64,000 bases of DNA, from positions 1,302,001 through 1,366,000 of the forward strand of contig NZ_CP114588.1 in the NCBI RefSeq assembly GCF_027286325.1, written 5' to 3'. The stretch comes from Salinivibrio kushneri. GTDB taxonomy: Bacteria > Pseudomonadota > Gammaproteobacteria > Enterobacterales > Vibrionaceae. The first letter of the stretch is position 1. Each line of letters begins with the position of its first letter. The position numbers were made by a program, and so were the translations under genes. Below, piece by piece: positions 9,741-17,793 of the stretch. The notes beneath the pieces are model-generated. The model ran no database searches. It saw nothing but the letters and a program-made list of their open reading frames with translations, and had not been told where the DNA came from.

Positions 9741-9761
9741 GTGCCACTTGGTGTGTGGCAC
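9741..9761 (+). promoter_or_regulatory. tRNA-Thr anticodon-like hairpin in the thrS leader
   Basis: A 7-bp stem (GTGCCAC with GTGGCAC) closes a 7-nt loop, TTGGTGT. This is the exact geometry of a tRNA anticodon arm: U at the position equivalent to 33, then GGU at 34-36, the anticodon of a threonine tRNA. It lies a few bases before the ribosome site (about 9767-9773) of thrS. In E. coli, ThrRS represses its own translation by binding a leader with an anticodon-like hairpin near the ribosome site, so the same mechanism is inferred here. Confidence 0.75.
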
Positions 9762-9782
9762 CACTGAGAAGGATTGTTATCA

Positions 9783-11711
9783 ATGCCTCTAATTACTCTC
9801 CCTGACGGTAGTCAGCGTGCTTTTGACCATCCGGTTTCTACTTACGATGTCGCCAACGATATTGGTCCAGGCCTTGCCAAAGCTTGTATTGCCGGCCGTG
9901 TAAATGGTGAACGTGTTGACGCGTGTGATCTTATCGAGCAAGACGCCCAACTGGAAATCATTACCGCGAAAGACGAAGACGGGTTAGAAATCATTCGCCA
10001 CTCATGTGCGCATCTTTTAGGTCATGCGATTAAGCAGCTTTTCCCTGACACTAAGATGGCGATTGGCCCAACCATCGACAACGGTTTCTACTACGACATA
10101 GACATGGATCGCTCGCTCACCCAGGATGACCTGGACGCCATTGAAAAGCGTATGAAAGAGTTGGCGAAAACCAAATATCAGGTAGTGAAGAAAAACGTCA
10201 GCTGGCAAGAGGCGCGCGACACGTTTGAAGCACGTGGTGAATCATACAAGATGGAAATCTTGGATGAGAATGTATCACGTGACGACCGTCCGGGCTTGTA
10301 CCACCACGAAGAATACGTTGATATGTGTCGTGGCCCACATGTGCCAAACATGAGTTTTTGTCAGAACTTCAAAGTCCTGAATGTGGCTGGCGCTTACTGG
10401 CGTGGTAATAGTGACAACAAAATGCTGCAGCGTATTTACGGCACAGCATTTGCGGATAAAAAGCAACTTAAAGCACACTTAGTGCGTCTCGAAGAAGCCG
10501 CGAAGCGCGATCACCGTAAGCTGGGTAAGCAACTTGACCTGTACCACATGCAGCAAGAAGCGCCGGGTATGGTCTTCTGGCATCATAACGGCTGGACGAT
10601 TTTCCGTGAGCTTGAGCAATTTATTCGCGACAAGCTGACTGAGTATGATTACCAAGAGGTGAAAGGGCCGCTTATCATGGACCGCGTGCTTTGGGAACGT
10701 TCGGGCCATTGGGATAAGTACGCGGACTACATGTTCACCACCAATTCAGAGAACCGTGAATACGCCCTTAAGCCGATGAACTGTCCTGGGCATGTGCAGA
10801 TCTTTAACCAAGGCCTTAAGTCGTACCGTGATCTACCGTTGCGTATGGCGGAATTTGGTAGCTGTCACCGTAATGAACCCTCAGGTGCATTGCATGGTTT
10901 GATGCGTGTTCGTGGCTTTACCCAAGACGATGCGCACATTTTCTGTACTCCAGAACAGGTGCAGCAGGAAGTCAGTGCGTGTATCGAGATGGTCTATGAG
11001 ACATATCAGACCTTTGGCTTTAACAACATTGAAGTCAAGCTCTCTACCCGTCCAGAAACACGTGTCGGCTCCGACGAAATGTGGGATAAAGCCGAGCAAG
11101 CCTTGAATGAAGCCCTAACGGCAATGGATATTCCATTTGAAATTCAAGAGGGTGAAGGTGCATTCTACGGACCTAAGATTGAGTTTACGCTACATGATTG
11201 TCTCGATCGTGCATGGCAGTGTGGTACAGTACAACTTGATTTCGCGTTGCCCGAGCGCTTAAGCGCGACCTATGTAGGGGAAGACAACGAACGTCATACG
11301 CCGGTGATGATTCACCGCGCTATTCTGGGCTCGTTGGAACGTTTCATCGGGATTCTTATCGAAGAATACGCGGGACACTTCCCTGCGTGGTTATCACCAC
11401 AACAAGCGGTTGTGATGAATATCACGGATAAACAAGCAGATTACGCACAAGAGATTGCGAAAAAACTGCAAAAAGCTGGATTTAGAGCCTCTGCGGACTT
11501 GAGAAACGAGAAGATTGGCTTTAAAATCCGCGAACACACTTTGAAGCGTGTTCCGTATATGTTGGTTTGTGGTGACCAGGAAATGGAAGCTGGCGAAGTC
11601 GCAATACGGACCCGTAAAGGTAAAGATTTGGGTAAAATTAAGATTGATGACTTCTTAGCGCAGTTGCAGCAAGAAGTGCAAGATCGAACACTCAATATTG
11701 TGGAGGAATAA
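9783..11711 (+). CDS. thrS: Threonyl-tRNA synthetase
   Basis: Class II synthetase charging tRNA-Thr; 642 residues, identical in length to the E. coli enzyme. Order: TGS domain (about 1-60), editing domain with the [10 protein letters not shown] zinc-like motif near residue 73, catalytic core with the [11 protein letters not shown] motif (zinc-binding Cys) and [15 protein letters not shown] class II motif 2, then the anticodon-binding domain from about 535. Start is the ATG at 9783; an in-frame TTG nine bases earlier is rejected because GAAGGA is well spaced from the ATG. infC starts three bases after the stop, so the two are coupled. Confidence 0.98.
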   Translation: MPLITLPDGSQRAFDHPVSTYDVANDIGPGLAKACIAGRVNGERVDACDLIEQDAQLEIITAKDEDGLEIIRHSCAHLLGHAIKQLFPDTKMAIGPTIDNGFYYDIDMDRSLTQDDLDAIEKRMKELAKTKYQVVKKNVSWQEARDTFEARGESYKMEILDENVSRDDRPGLYHHEEYVDMCRGPHVPNMSFCQNFKVLNVAGAYWRGNSDNKMLQRIYGTAFADKKQLKAHLVRLEEAAKRDHRKLGKQLDLYHMQQEAPGMVFWHHNGWTIFRELEQFIRDKLTEYDYQEVKGPLIMDRVLWERSGHWDKYADYMFTTNSENREYALKPMNCPGHVQIFNQGLKSYRDLPLRMAEFGSCHRNEPSGALHGLMRVRGFTQDDAHIFCTPEQVQQEVSACIEMVYETYQTFGFNNIEVKLSTRPETRVGSDEMWDKAEQALNEALTAMDIPFEIQEGEGAFYGPKIEFTLHDCLDRAWQCGTVQLDFALPERLSATYVGEDNERHTPVMIHRAILGSLERFIGILIEEYAGHFPAWLSPQQAVVMNITDKQADYAQEIAKKLQKAGFRASADLRNEKIGFKIREHTLKRVPYMLVCGDQEMEAGEVAIRTRKGKDLGKIKIDDFLAQLQQEVQDRTLNIVEE

Positions 11712-11714
11712 GGT

Positions 11715-12260
11715 ATTAAAGGCGCAAGAAAAGCCCCGGCAAAGAAGAACGCTCATCGTCTAAACAACGAAATTCGTGGTGTTAAGGAAGTCCGTCTGAC
11801 TGACGCCGACGGTGAACAAGTGGGTATCGTCCCATTTGATGAAGCACTCGCCAAAGCAGAAGAGGCGACTCTTGACTTGGTAGAGATCAGTCCGAACGCT
11901 GAGCCGCCGGTTTGTCGTATCATGGATTACGGCAAATTCCTTTACGAGAAGAGTAAAGCTGCGAAAGAGCAGAAGAAAAAACAAAAGACTATTCAGGTTA
12001 AGGAAGTTAAATTCCGTCCTGGCACGGATGTAGGCGACTATCAGGTAAAACTACGCAACCTGGTTCGCTTCATTGAAGAGGGCAACAAGGTCAAGGTCAC
12101 TATCCGATTCCGCGGTCGCGAAATGGCGCACCAAAGCATCGGTGTTGACGTGCTGAACCGCTTGAAAGAAGATACTGCTGAAATTGCTTCAGTAGAAAGC
12201 TTCCCTTCACGCATCGAAGGCCGTCAGATGATCATGGTTCTGGCCCCAAAGAAGAAGTAA
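11715..12260 (+). CDS. infC: Translation initiation factor IF-3 (AUU start)
   Basis: IF-3 keeps ribosomal subunits apart and proofreads start-codon choice. The protein is 181 residues when started at ATT 11715, matching the 180 of E. coli; a start at the GTG at 11820 would remove 35 conserved residues, including the basic N-terminus and the LNNEIR segment. The non-standard AUU codon is the known basis of IF-3 autoregulation: excess IF-3 rejects it. Only three bases separate it from the thrS stop, and the TAAGG around that stop serves as ribosome site. The C-domain runs from [11 protein letters not shown] to the end. Confidence 0.96.
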   Translation: MKGARKAPAKKNAHRLNNEIRGVKEVRLTDADGEQVGIVPFDEALAKAEEATLDLVEISPNAEPPVCRIMDYGKFLYEKSKAAKEQKKKQKTIQVKEVKFRPGTDVGDYQVKLRNLVRFIEEGNKVKVTIRFRGREMAHQSIGVDVLNRLKEDTAEIASVESFPSRIEGRQMIMVLAPKKK

Positions 12261-12281
12261 TTCTGGCTTCCAAGTAACATG

Positions 12282-12310
12282 CGGCTGCGCCCGTTGGGTG
12301 CAGCCGTTTT
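12282..12310 (+). terminator. Hairpin between infC and rpmI (terminator or attenuator)
   Basis: An 11-bp stem (12282-12292 with 12296-12306, one G-U pair) and 3-nt loop followed by TTTT. It could end or attenuate transcription before rpmI. In enterics this gap also takes part in L20-mediated control of rpmI-rplT, which needs a longer-range structure I cannot confirm. Confidence 0.6.
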
Positions 12311-12356
12311 GTTCGCCAAATTGCTATGTTATTAACACAATGCGGAGTTATTCATC

Positions 12357-12551
12357 ATGTCTAAGATGAAATCCAACAAAGGTGCTGCTAAGCGTTTCAA
12401 GAAAACAGCTGGTGGCTTCAAGTACAAGCGTGCAACCAAGCGTCATATCCTGACTAAACGTACTACTAAGAACAAGCGTCAGCTTCGTCCAAATGCGGTT
12501 CTTCCTGCGTGCGAAAACGCGCAAGTAGCTCGCATGCTGCCATACGCATAA
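12357..12551 (+). CDS. rpmI: 50S ribosomal protein L35
   Basis: A 64-residue very basic protein with the L35 signature [14 protein letters not shown] followed by a lysine-rich [18 protein letters not shown] core. Normal length. A CGGAG element precedes the ATG. Lies between infC and rplT, the conserved bacterial order; expression is probably controlled by free L20. Confidence 0.97.
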   Translation: MSKMKSNKGAAKRFKKTAGGFKYKRATKRHILTKRTTKNKRQLRPNAVLPACENAQVARMLPYA

Positions 12552-12587
12552 GTTTTTAGTTTTATAATTTAGTTTAGGAGAGAGACA

Positions 12588-12941
12588 ATGGCTCGCGTAA
12601 AACGTGGTGTACAAGCTCGTGCACGTCACAAGAGTGTAATGAAGCAAGCGAAAGGCTACTATGGTGCGCGTTCACGCGTATACCGCGTAGCTTTTCAGGC
12701 GGTAACGAAAGCAGGTCAATATGCTTACCGTGACCGTCGCAACAAGAAACGCCAATTCCGTCAACTGTGGATCGCACGTATCAACGCTGCGGCTCGCCAA
12801 AACGGTATGTCATACAGCCGTCTGATTAACGGTCTTAAAAAGGCATCTATCGAAATCGATCGTAAGATCCTTGCCGACATCGCGGTATATGACAAAGCAG
12901 CATTCTCTGTGCTGGTAGAAAAAGCGAAAGCTTCACTGTAA
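12588..12941 (+). CDS. rplT: 50S ribosomal protein L20
   Basis: A 117-residue basic protein, standard L20 length, with the conserved RVKRGV N-terminus and [19 protein letters not shown] rRNA-binding region. L20 is an early assembly protein of the large subunit and a translational repressor of its own operon in E. coli. AGGAGAG lies before the ATG, 36 bases after rpmI. A strong terminator follows, and pheS, which comes next in enterics, is 10 kb away here. Confidence 0.97.
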   Translation: MARVKRGVQARARHKSVMKQAKGYYGARSRVYRVAFQAVTKAGQYAYRDRRNKKRQFRQLWIARINAAARQNGMSYSRLINGLKKASIEIDRKILADIAVYDKAAFSVLVEKAKASL

Positions 12942-12965
12942 TTTTTACAGTAAAGAATTGCTGAG

Positions 12966-12992
12966 AAAGGAGAGCTTCGGCTCTCCTTTTTT
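12966..12992 (+). terminator. Intrinsic terminator of the thrS-rplT operon
   Basis: A 10-bp stem AAAGGAGAGC/GCTCTCCTTT around a stable TTCG tetraloop, ending in a run of T. It closes the translation operon. Confidence 0.93.
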
Positions 12993-13107
12993 GTTATCTC
13001 TAATGTCTAGATAATCGCACTTTATGCGTATAAAAATGTGCGCTAGTACTTCCTTCCTGTTCCTATCATCATGGTATAGTGCTTAAAAGTGAAATTAAGG
13101 GCACATA

Positions 13108-13398
13108 ATGAACCGATACGTCTTTTTTTGTCAGCCTAACCACTGTGAGCAGTTTACTTACTTGATCAAGGGATCCCCCAGCTATCTTGCTGAAAAAGAA
13201 GCATTGTTAGAGCAGGGATTGATCATCGAAGGAGATGTGATTGTTGCTGATTGTGCGGAGACTGCGATTGAAAAATTCCGCCAGATTAATCTCAATGCAA
13301 TCGAGGATTACATTCAACACGATCCTACCGTTGGCTTTACGACCTTTATCATGGAAATGTATCATTCGCTGCGTCGCCGGCTTGGAATGAAGTTATGA
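13108..13398 (+). CDS. Hypothetical protein coupled to PhzF gene
   Basis: A 96-residue protein I do not recognise. It has no signal sequence or membrane segment. A cysteine- and histidine-containing start (MNRYVFFCQPNHCEQF) is followed by alternating helices, a run of acidic residues in the middle and a basic end (SLRRRLGMK). The ATG follows AAGGGCAC. Its stop overlaps the start of the PhzF-family gene by four bases, so the two are translated together. An independent cytosolic role is likely but undefined. Confidence 0.75.
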   Translation: MNRYVFFCQPNHCEQFTYLIKGSPSYLAEKEALLEQGLIIEGDVIVADCAETAIEKFRQINLNAIEDYIQHDPTVGFTTFIMEMYHSLRRRLGMKL

Positions 13399-14198
13399 CT
13401 GTTGATATGTATCAGGTTGATGCCTTTAGTGCGTCATTGTTTCAGGGAAATCCGGCAGGGGTGTGCATTTCGGCGTCCATGTTGGATGAAGCAACTATGT
13501 TGGCCATTGCTGAGGAAATGGCGGTCTCTGAAACGGCATTTCTTGCCTTGGACACCATGTCCTTACGCTGGTTTACACCGACAGTAGAAGTCGCACTCTG
13601 CGGTCATGGCACACTCGCCACAGCACATGTTTTGGCTGAGCGTGGTGACGTCAAAATTAGTGACAGTGTCACTTTTTATACGCAGTCTGGACCGCTTGAG
13701 GTGACGGTAAAACGCGAGGGGATAGCGATGGCATTTCCTGTTCCTGAGCTTGTAGAAGTAAGGCCAAGTCCATCGCGGCTAGAAGCTTTGGGTCTACATG
13801 GCTTTGGTATCCGCGCGAGTTATTGTTTTGGTGAAAAAGAGTTATTGGTGGTTGACTCTGAAGACGATGTAAAAGCGCTGTCTCCTGATTTTACGGTGCT
13901 AAATACGCAGCCTGGGCGTGGTGTGGTGGTGACTGCGGCAAGCTCTGATAACACGGTCGATATTGTCTCTCGCTACTTCGCCCCTTGGGTGGGGGTGAAC
14001 GAAGACCCAGTGACAGGATCCGCGCATTGTGCGCTGGCAGCTTATTGGTCTCAAGCACTGAGTAAAAAGCAGCTTATCGGTTATCAAGCGTCCGCGCGCG
14101 GTGGGCAGATCAAGATGACGCTTAGCGACGATTATGTGTTGCTACAAGGCCAAGCAGTGACTGTATTCAGCGGAAAGCTGGATTTAAGCAAGAAGTAG
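13395..14198 (+). CDS. PhzF-family isomerase-like protein
   Basis: A 267-residue member of the PhzF/DapF-fold family. The N-terminal FQGNPAGVC and the SETAFL segment carry the catalytic Glu; CGHGTLATAHVL and EDPVTGSAHCALAAYW are the repeated family signatures of the two pseudo-symmetric halves. True PhzF isomerises a phenazine precursor, but most bacterial members have unknown substrates, and no other phenazine gene is present here. Overlaps the preceding small gene by four bases. It runs toward the sugar-binding-protein operon with only four bases between the two stops. Confidence 0.9.
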   Translation: MTVDMYQVDAFSASLFQGNPAGVCISASMLDEATMLAIAEEMAVSETAFLALDTMSLRWFTPTVEVALCGHGTLATAHVLAERGDVKISDSVTFYTQSGPLEVTVKREGIAMAFPVPELVEVRPSPSRLEALGLHGFGIRASYCFGEKELLVVDSEDDVKALSPDFTVLNTQPGRGVVVTAASSDNTVDIVSRYFAPWVGVNEDPVTGSAHCALAAYWSQALSKKQLIGYQASARGGQIKMTLSDDYVLLQGQAVTVFSGKLDLSKK

Positions 14199-14202
14199 TC
14201 AT

Positions 14203-15450
14203 TTATTTTCCCCGCGGTATATTTTCAAGGCGCAGAATAAATTCCTCTGGGCCAATGCTTTCATCATTAAAATACCGATAGATCTCACTGGTCGTTGCTT
14301 GTTGAACGATGGGGCTTACAGCCATTGAATCAACTGTACTAGGAAGCAAGCGGCCGTTTTGTTCTGCTTGCTCCATATCATGATGGGCTTGGCGAGAGCA
14401 CGGGTTGAACTGGCTTAGGTCGATATCTTTACGAGCGGGCAGTGCCCCTTTTGCTTGATTAAAAGCAGTAAGAAATGCTTTGGATGATAAGGCGCGAGCG
14501 AGCGTATTGGCCGTTTTTCTACTACTGCGCGCGCTATTAAAGAGCGCGAAACTGTCCATATTGTAAATAAAACCCGTGTGCTTGGCGGGGGCTTGATAGC
14601 AGCCGATTGCTTCTGGAGCCGCTACATGTTTGGCCAATAGCTCTCCCAATACCCAATCGCCAGAAAACTGAAATGCGTGTTTGCCTTCAATCAGCAACTG
14701 AGTTGCTTCATTCCAGCGTATGTGAGAAATCGTTGGCTGGATGAGGCGGCTAATCTCTCGGAACAAACTTAAAATCTCAAACGTGGTTGCGCTCCGCAGT
14801 GTATGCTCATCCATATCCATAAATGCACGTCGATAATAATCCGCACCGCCGTAGCCAAATGCAAGATTTTCAAACAGTAAGGCGATTTGCCATTGATCAT
14901 TGCCGATGGCTAGCGGTTGCACATTATGACGCTTTAAGGTTTTAAATGTATCGATTAGTGCTTCCCAGTTGTCAGGTGGCGATAGGTTGTATTGACGAAG
15001 CACGTCATGATTCACCCACATCCAATTTAATCGATGAATAGTCACTGGCGTTGCCACAAATCTCCCTTCAAATTGATTGACCGCGCGCGCAATGGGATAG
15101 AGCTGCGAGCGCCAATGCTCTTGATTGGCTAACTGTTCTAGGTCGTAAAGAAAACCCAGCGCTGCCCATGACTGGATCGCGGGCCCCTCGAGCTGAGCGA
15201 TGGTTGGCGGTGTGCCCGCAATTGCGCGAGCTTGTAAAATAGACATTGCAGTATCCCCGCCGCCACCTTGAATTGCCTGCTGTTCAACGTGAACGTTAGC
15301 CTCCTCAAGCGCCTGTTTAGCGATGTTGGCAGCGCGGACTTCACCTGCTGATGTCCACCAATGCAGAAATTCAACAGATGCTACGGTGGACTGTGCTGCG
15401 TTAATGGGGAAAGCGATTGCGAATAAAAGGGTAAGCAAGTATTTTTTCAT
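14203..15450 (-). CDS. Orphan sugar-binding protein, ABC family 1 type
   Basis: A 415-residue secreted solute-binding protein: signal sequence MKKYLLTLLFAIAFPINA, then a family-1 binding fold with LHWWTSAGE and AIQGGGGDTA, motifs seen in glucose/mannose-binding proteins such as those of Pseudomonas. The cognate permease and ATPase genes are absent. Instead its start overlaps the sensor-kinase stop by four bases, so kinase, regulator and binding protein form one operon, and the glucose PTS gene lies divergently beyond. The likely job is sensing: sugar-loaded protein touching the kinase's periplasmic domain. That is an inference from gene order; a lost or distant transporter is the alternative. 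Confidence 0.88.
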   Translation of the reverse strand: MKKYLLTLLFAIAFPINAAQSTVASVEFLHWWTSAGEVRAANIAKQALEEANVHVEQQAIQGGGGDTAMSILQARAIAGTPPTIAQLEGPAIQSWAALGFLYDLEQLANQEHWRSQLYPIARAVNQFEGRFVATPVTIHRLNWMWVNHDVLRQYNLSPPDNWEALIDTFKTLKRHNVQPLAIGNDQWQIALLFENLAFGYGGADYYRRAFMDMDEHTLRSATTFEILSLFREISRLIQPTISHIRWNEATQLLIEGKHAFQFSGDWVLGELLAKHVAAPEAIGCYQAPAKHTGFIYNMDSFALFNSARSSRKTANTLARALSSKAFLTAFNQAKGALPARKDIDLSQFNPCSRQAHHDMEQAEQNGRLLPSTVDSMAVSPIVQQATTSEIYRYFNDESIGPEEFILRLENIPRGK

Positions 15451-16892
15451 AGTTCACACGCCAACTGAATGGTGACAATAAGCCCTTGTTGGGGGTGGTT
15501 TTGTACATAGAGATCGCCGCCGTGGCTTCGAGCAATACTGCGGGAAATGGTGAGGCCTAGCCCGGATCCGAGATGTGTTTTTGCATCAACGCGAAAGTAC
15601 GGTTCGAAGACTTTTTCTTGCCACTTTGTCTCCAAGCCCGGGCCAAAGTCGCGCACCTGAATAACAACCTTGTCATGATCGTCGTAAAGACCAACTTCAG
15701 CGGAGCCACCATATTTAATAGCGTTGTCGATGACGTTATAAAGGCACCGTTTAATCGCAAGGGGTTTACCCAAGAATCGGCTTTCAACTGGTAGCGAAAG
15801 CTGAACCTTACGTTTACTGCGGTTGTAGTACGCTGCGCATTGTTCAAGCGTATCGACCAAATTAATCCATTCAACTTCCTCATGGATGTCAGTTTCACGA
15901 ATACACTGCAAGGCGCCCTCTAACAACACATCAAATTCAGTCAATACGGTCTCAAATTTTTGCCGCTCTGCATCATCTTCCAACATTGCCGTGCGTAATT
16001 TCAGGCATGCTAATGGCGTCTTTAAATCGTGTGATATGGCCCCGAATAGCATTTCGCGGTCGCGGATATAGGCGCGTATACGTCGCTGCATTTTATTAAA
16101 TGCTCGCACAGCAGCACGTGTTTCTTTACTGCCTTCTTCTTGTACTTCTTCGACATATAGCTGTCCGCTCATCAGCGTCGCGGCTTTAGCCAGTCGCCGA
16201 ATTGGACGAATTTCTAATCGCAATAACCAGACCGTACAAAAGACAAGGAGTAACGAGGATATCCCCAAAAAGACCAGCTGTTTTTGGTCAATAAACTGTG
16301 GCGATAAGGTAGAGAAGGGGACAGGTAGCGTTGCCGCGAGATAAAACCATTCGCTTTGTGACATTTGGATCTGTACCACAACGATAGGTAAATCCAGATC
16401 GCCTAAGGCTAAGCTGTAGTCGGCCCAGATAGCAGGCAATGCCTCAAGCTTAATACCTGAGTTAAACACTTTGAGGTCTTGGCGTCGGCTTAACGCAACA
16501 TCAATGTGTTGCGCGTGGCGCACTGATTTAGACAACCGCGTCGATGCCTGCTCTAAAATCATGGCGGTACGCGCAGTTTGCGTGGGCAACCCAACATCTA
16601 ATTTGCGTTGGTTGATGGAGATAAAGAAGCGTGTGCCACCCATCTCTCGAATTTGGTTCAAGATGAGGTAGCGATAACTGACGGGAAGTGCCTCAAAATA
16701 GTTGTAAGTATCAGCAACATTACTGGTTAGGCTTTGTACCGTTTTCTGTAGACTCTCTTGCTCCTTTTGCGCACTGGTTTGGTACCAAATCAACCCGGCG
16801 ATCAGTTGGGCGATAACAATCACGATCAATAAGGTCGCGCCAATACGAAATCGAATGGAGGTGAACAACGATAGCGCAAGCGTACGCATCAA
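15447..16892 (-). CDS. Sensor histidine kinase of the sugar two-component system
   Basis: A 481-residue inner-membrane kinase. Membrane segments at about 15-35 and 206-225 enclose a periplasmic sensor domain of roughly 170 residues. A HAMP linker (about 226-280) leads to the HisKA helix with AISHDLKTPL (phosphorylated His288) and the ATPase domain with N-box NVIDNAIKYGG, DFGPGLE and GSGLGLTISRS. Overlaps the regulator stop and the binding-protein start by four bases each. The stimulus is probably the binding protein made from the same message. Kinase families with this layout include GltS-like glucose sensors, though I do not assign that name. Confidence 0.92.
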   Translation of the reverse strand: MMRTLALSLFTSIRFRIGATLLIVIVIAQLIAGLIWYQTSAQKEQESLQKTVQSLTSNVADTYNYFEALPVSYRYLILNQIREMGGTRFFISINQRKLDVGLPTQTARTAMILEQASTRLSKSVRHAQHIDVALSRRQDLKVFNSGIKLEALPAIWADYSLALGDLDLPIVVVQIQMSQSEWFYLAATLPVPFSTLSPQFIDQKQLVFLGISSLLLVFCTVWLLRLEIRPIRRLAKAATLMSGQLYVEEVQEEGSKETRAAVRAFNKMQRRIRAYIRDREMLFGAISHDLKTPLACLKLRTAMLEDDAERQKFETVLTEFDVLLEGALQCIRETDIHEEVEWINLVDTLEQCAAYYNRSKRKVQLSLPVESRFLGKPLAIKRCLYNVIDNAIKYGGSAEVGLYDDHDKVVIQVRDFGPGLETKWQEKVFEPYFRVDAKTHLGSGLGLTISRSIARSHGGDLYVQNHPQQGLIVTIQLACEL

Positions 16893-17593
16893 TGCACCTC
16901 TGTCGCGATGACATCAGTGGCGAGCATGTAACCTTTATTCCTTACCGTTAAAATGAGCGAACGCTCGTCGTCGTGAAGGTGCTTACGTAATCGGCTGATT
17001 TGCACATCAATCCCGCGTTCAAATGGCTCTGCATCTCGCCCCCAAATGCAGCGGGCAATATCATCTCGACTCAAAAGCTGATTGGGTTTTTCTAGCATTA
17101 AGCTGATCAGATTAAAGTCGGCGCCAGACAATTGTTTGCACTCACCGTGAGGGCTAACTAATTGACGCTTCAGCAGGTCACACGTCCATCCGGCGAAAGT
17201 GACTTTATGGCCGACACCGGATGATTGGGTCATATGTGTACGCCTCAATAAGGCTTTAATGCGTGCCAGTAGCTCACGTGGGCTAAAGGTTTTTGTAATG
17301 TAATCATCGGCGCCCACTTCCAGCCCTGCAACACGATCAGCTTCATCTGTCACAGCCGTGAGCATGATGATGGGGACGTTAGAGTGTTTGCGAATTTGGC
17401 TACATAGCGTTAGCCCATCATCGCCCGGCAGCATAATATCGAGAATGATGAGATCCGGTGCGTGCGTTTGATAGTGTGCCCACATTTGCTCACCGTCACT
17501 GGCAGTAAGAACATGAAACTCAGCACGCCCTAGGTAATCGGTGAGTGCATCTCTAAGCGATTGATTGTCATCCACAACGAGGATGGTTTTCAT
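16889..17593 (-). CDS. OmpR-family response regulator
   Basis: A 234-residue regulator: receiver domain (about 1-115) with acidic pocket VVDDN, phosphorylated Asp52 in IILDIMLPGDDG, and the conserved Lys in ITKTF, where Thr replaces the nearly invariant Pro; then a winged-helix output domain ending in the DVQISRLRKHLHDD recognition helix. Start at 17593 follows AGGA; nine extra in-frame codons upstream lack support. First gene of the regulator-kinase-binding protein operon and divergent from ptsG across a 200-base gap, so ptsG is its most likely target. Confidence 0.92.
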   Translation of the reverse strand: MKTILVVDDNQSLRDALTDYLGRAEFHVLTASDGEQMWAHYQTHAPDLIILDIMLPGDDGLTLCSQIRKHSNVPIIMLTAVTDEADRVAGLEVGADDYITKTFSPRELLARIKALLRRTHMTQSSGVGHKVTFAGWTCDLLKRQLVSPHGECKQLSGADFNLISLMLEKPNQLLSRDDIARCIWGRDAEPFERGIDVQISRLRKHLHDDERSLILTVRNKGYMLATDVIATEVH

Positions 17594-17793
17594 CTTGCAC
17601 GTTCCTGTGTTTTTCACCAATACCTTGTGTATACCTCAATTAAAACGAGATCACTATTGGTGCAAGCTGATATTGCCACACCGGTAGGCGTTGGTATGTA
17701 ACAGCCTGCTTACAAACTCATAGGCTTTTGTAACCTTGGGAGAGACGCTTTTCTTTATCGTGTGTATGTCTCTACATAAAAAAGGAACATCAC
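17594..17793. promoter_or_regulatory. Divergent control region between the regulator and ptsG
   Basis: Two inverted repeats stand out: TGTAA and TTACA at 17697-17714 (8-base spacer), with a further TTTGTAACC copy at about 17727-17735; and TATGT/ACATA at 17765-17778, just before the ptsG ribosome site (AAAAGGAAC). Repeated GTAAC elements are plausible response-regulator half-sites. I do not see a good CRP palindrome. Confidence 0.45.
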
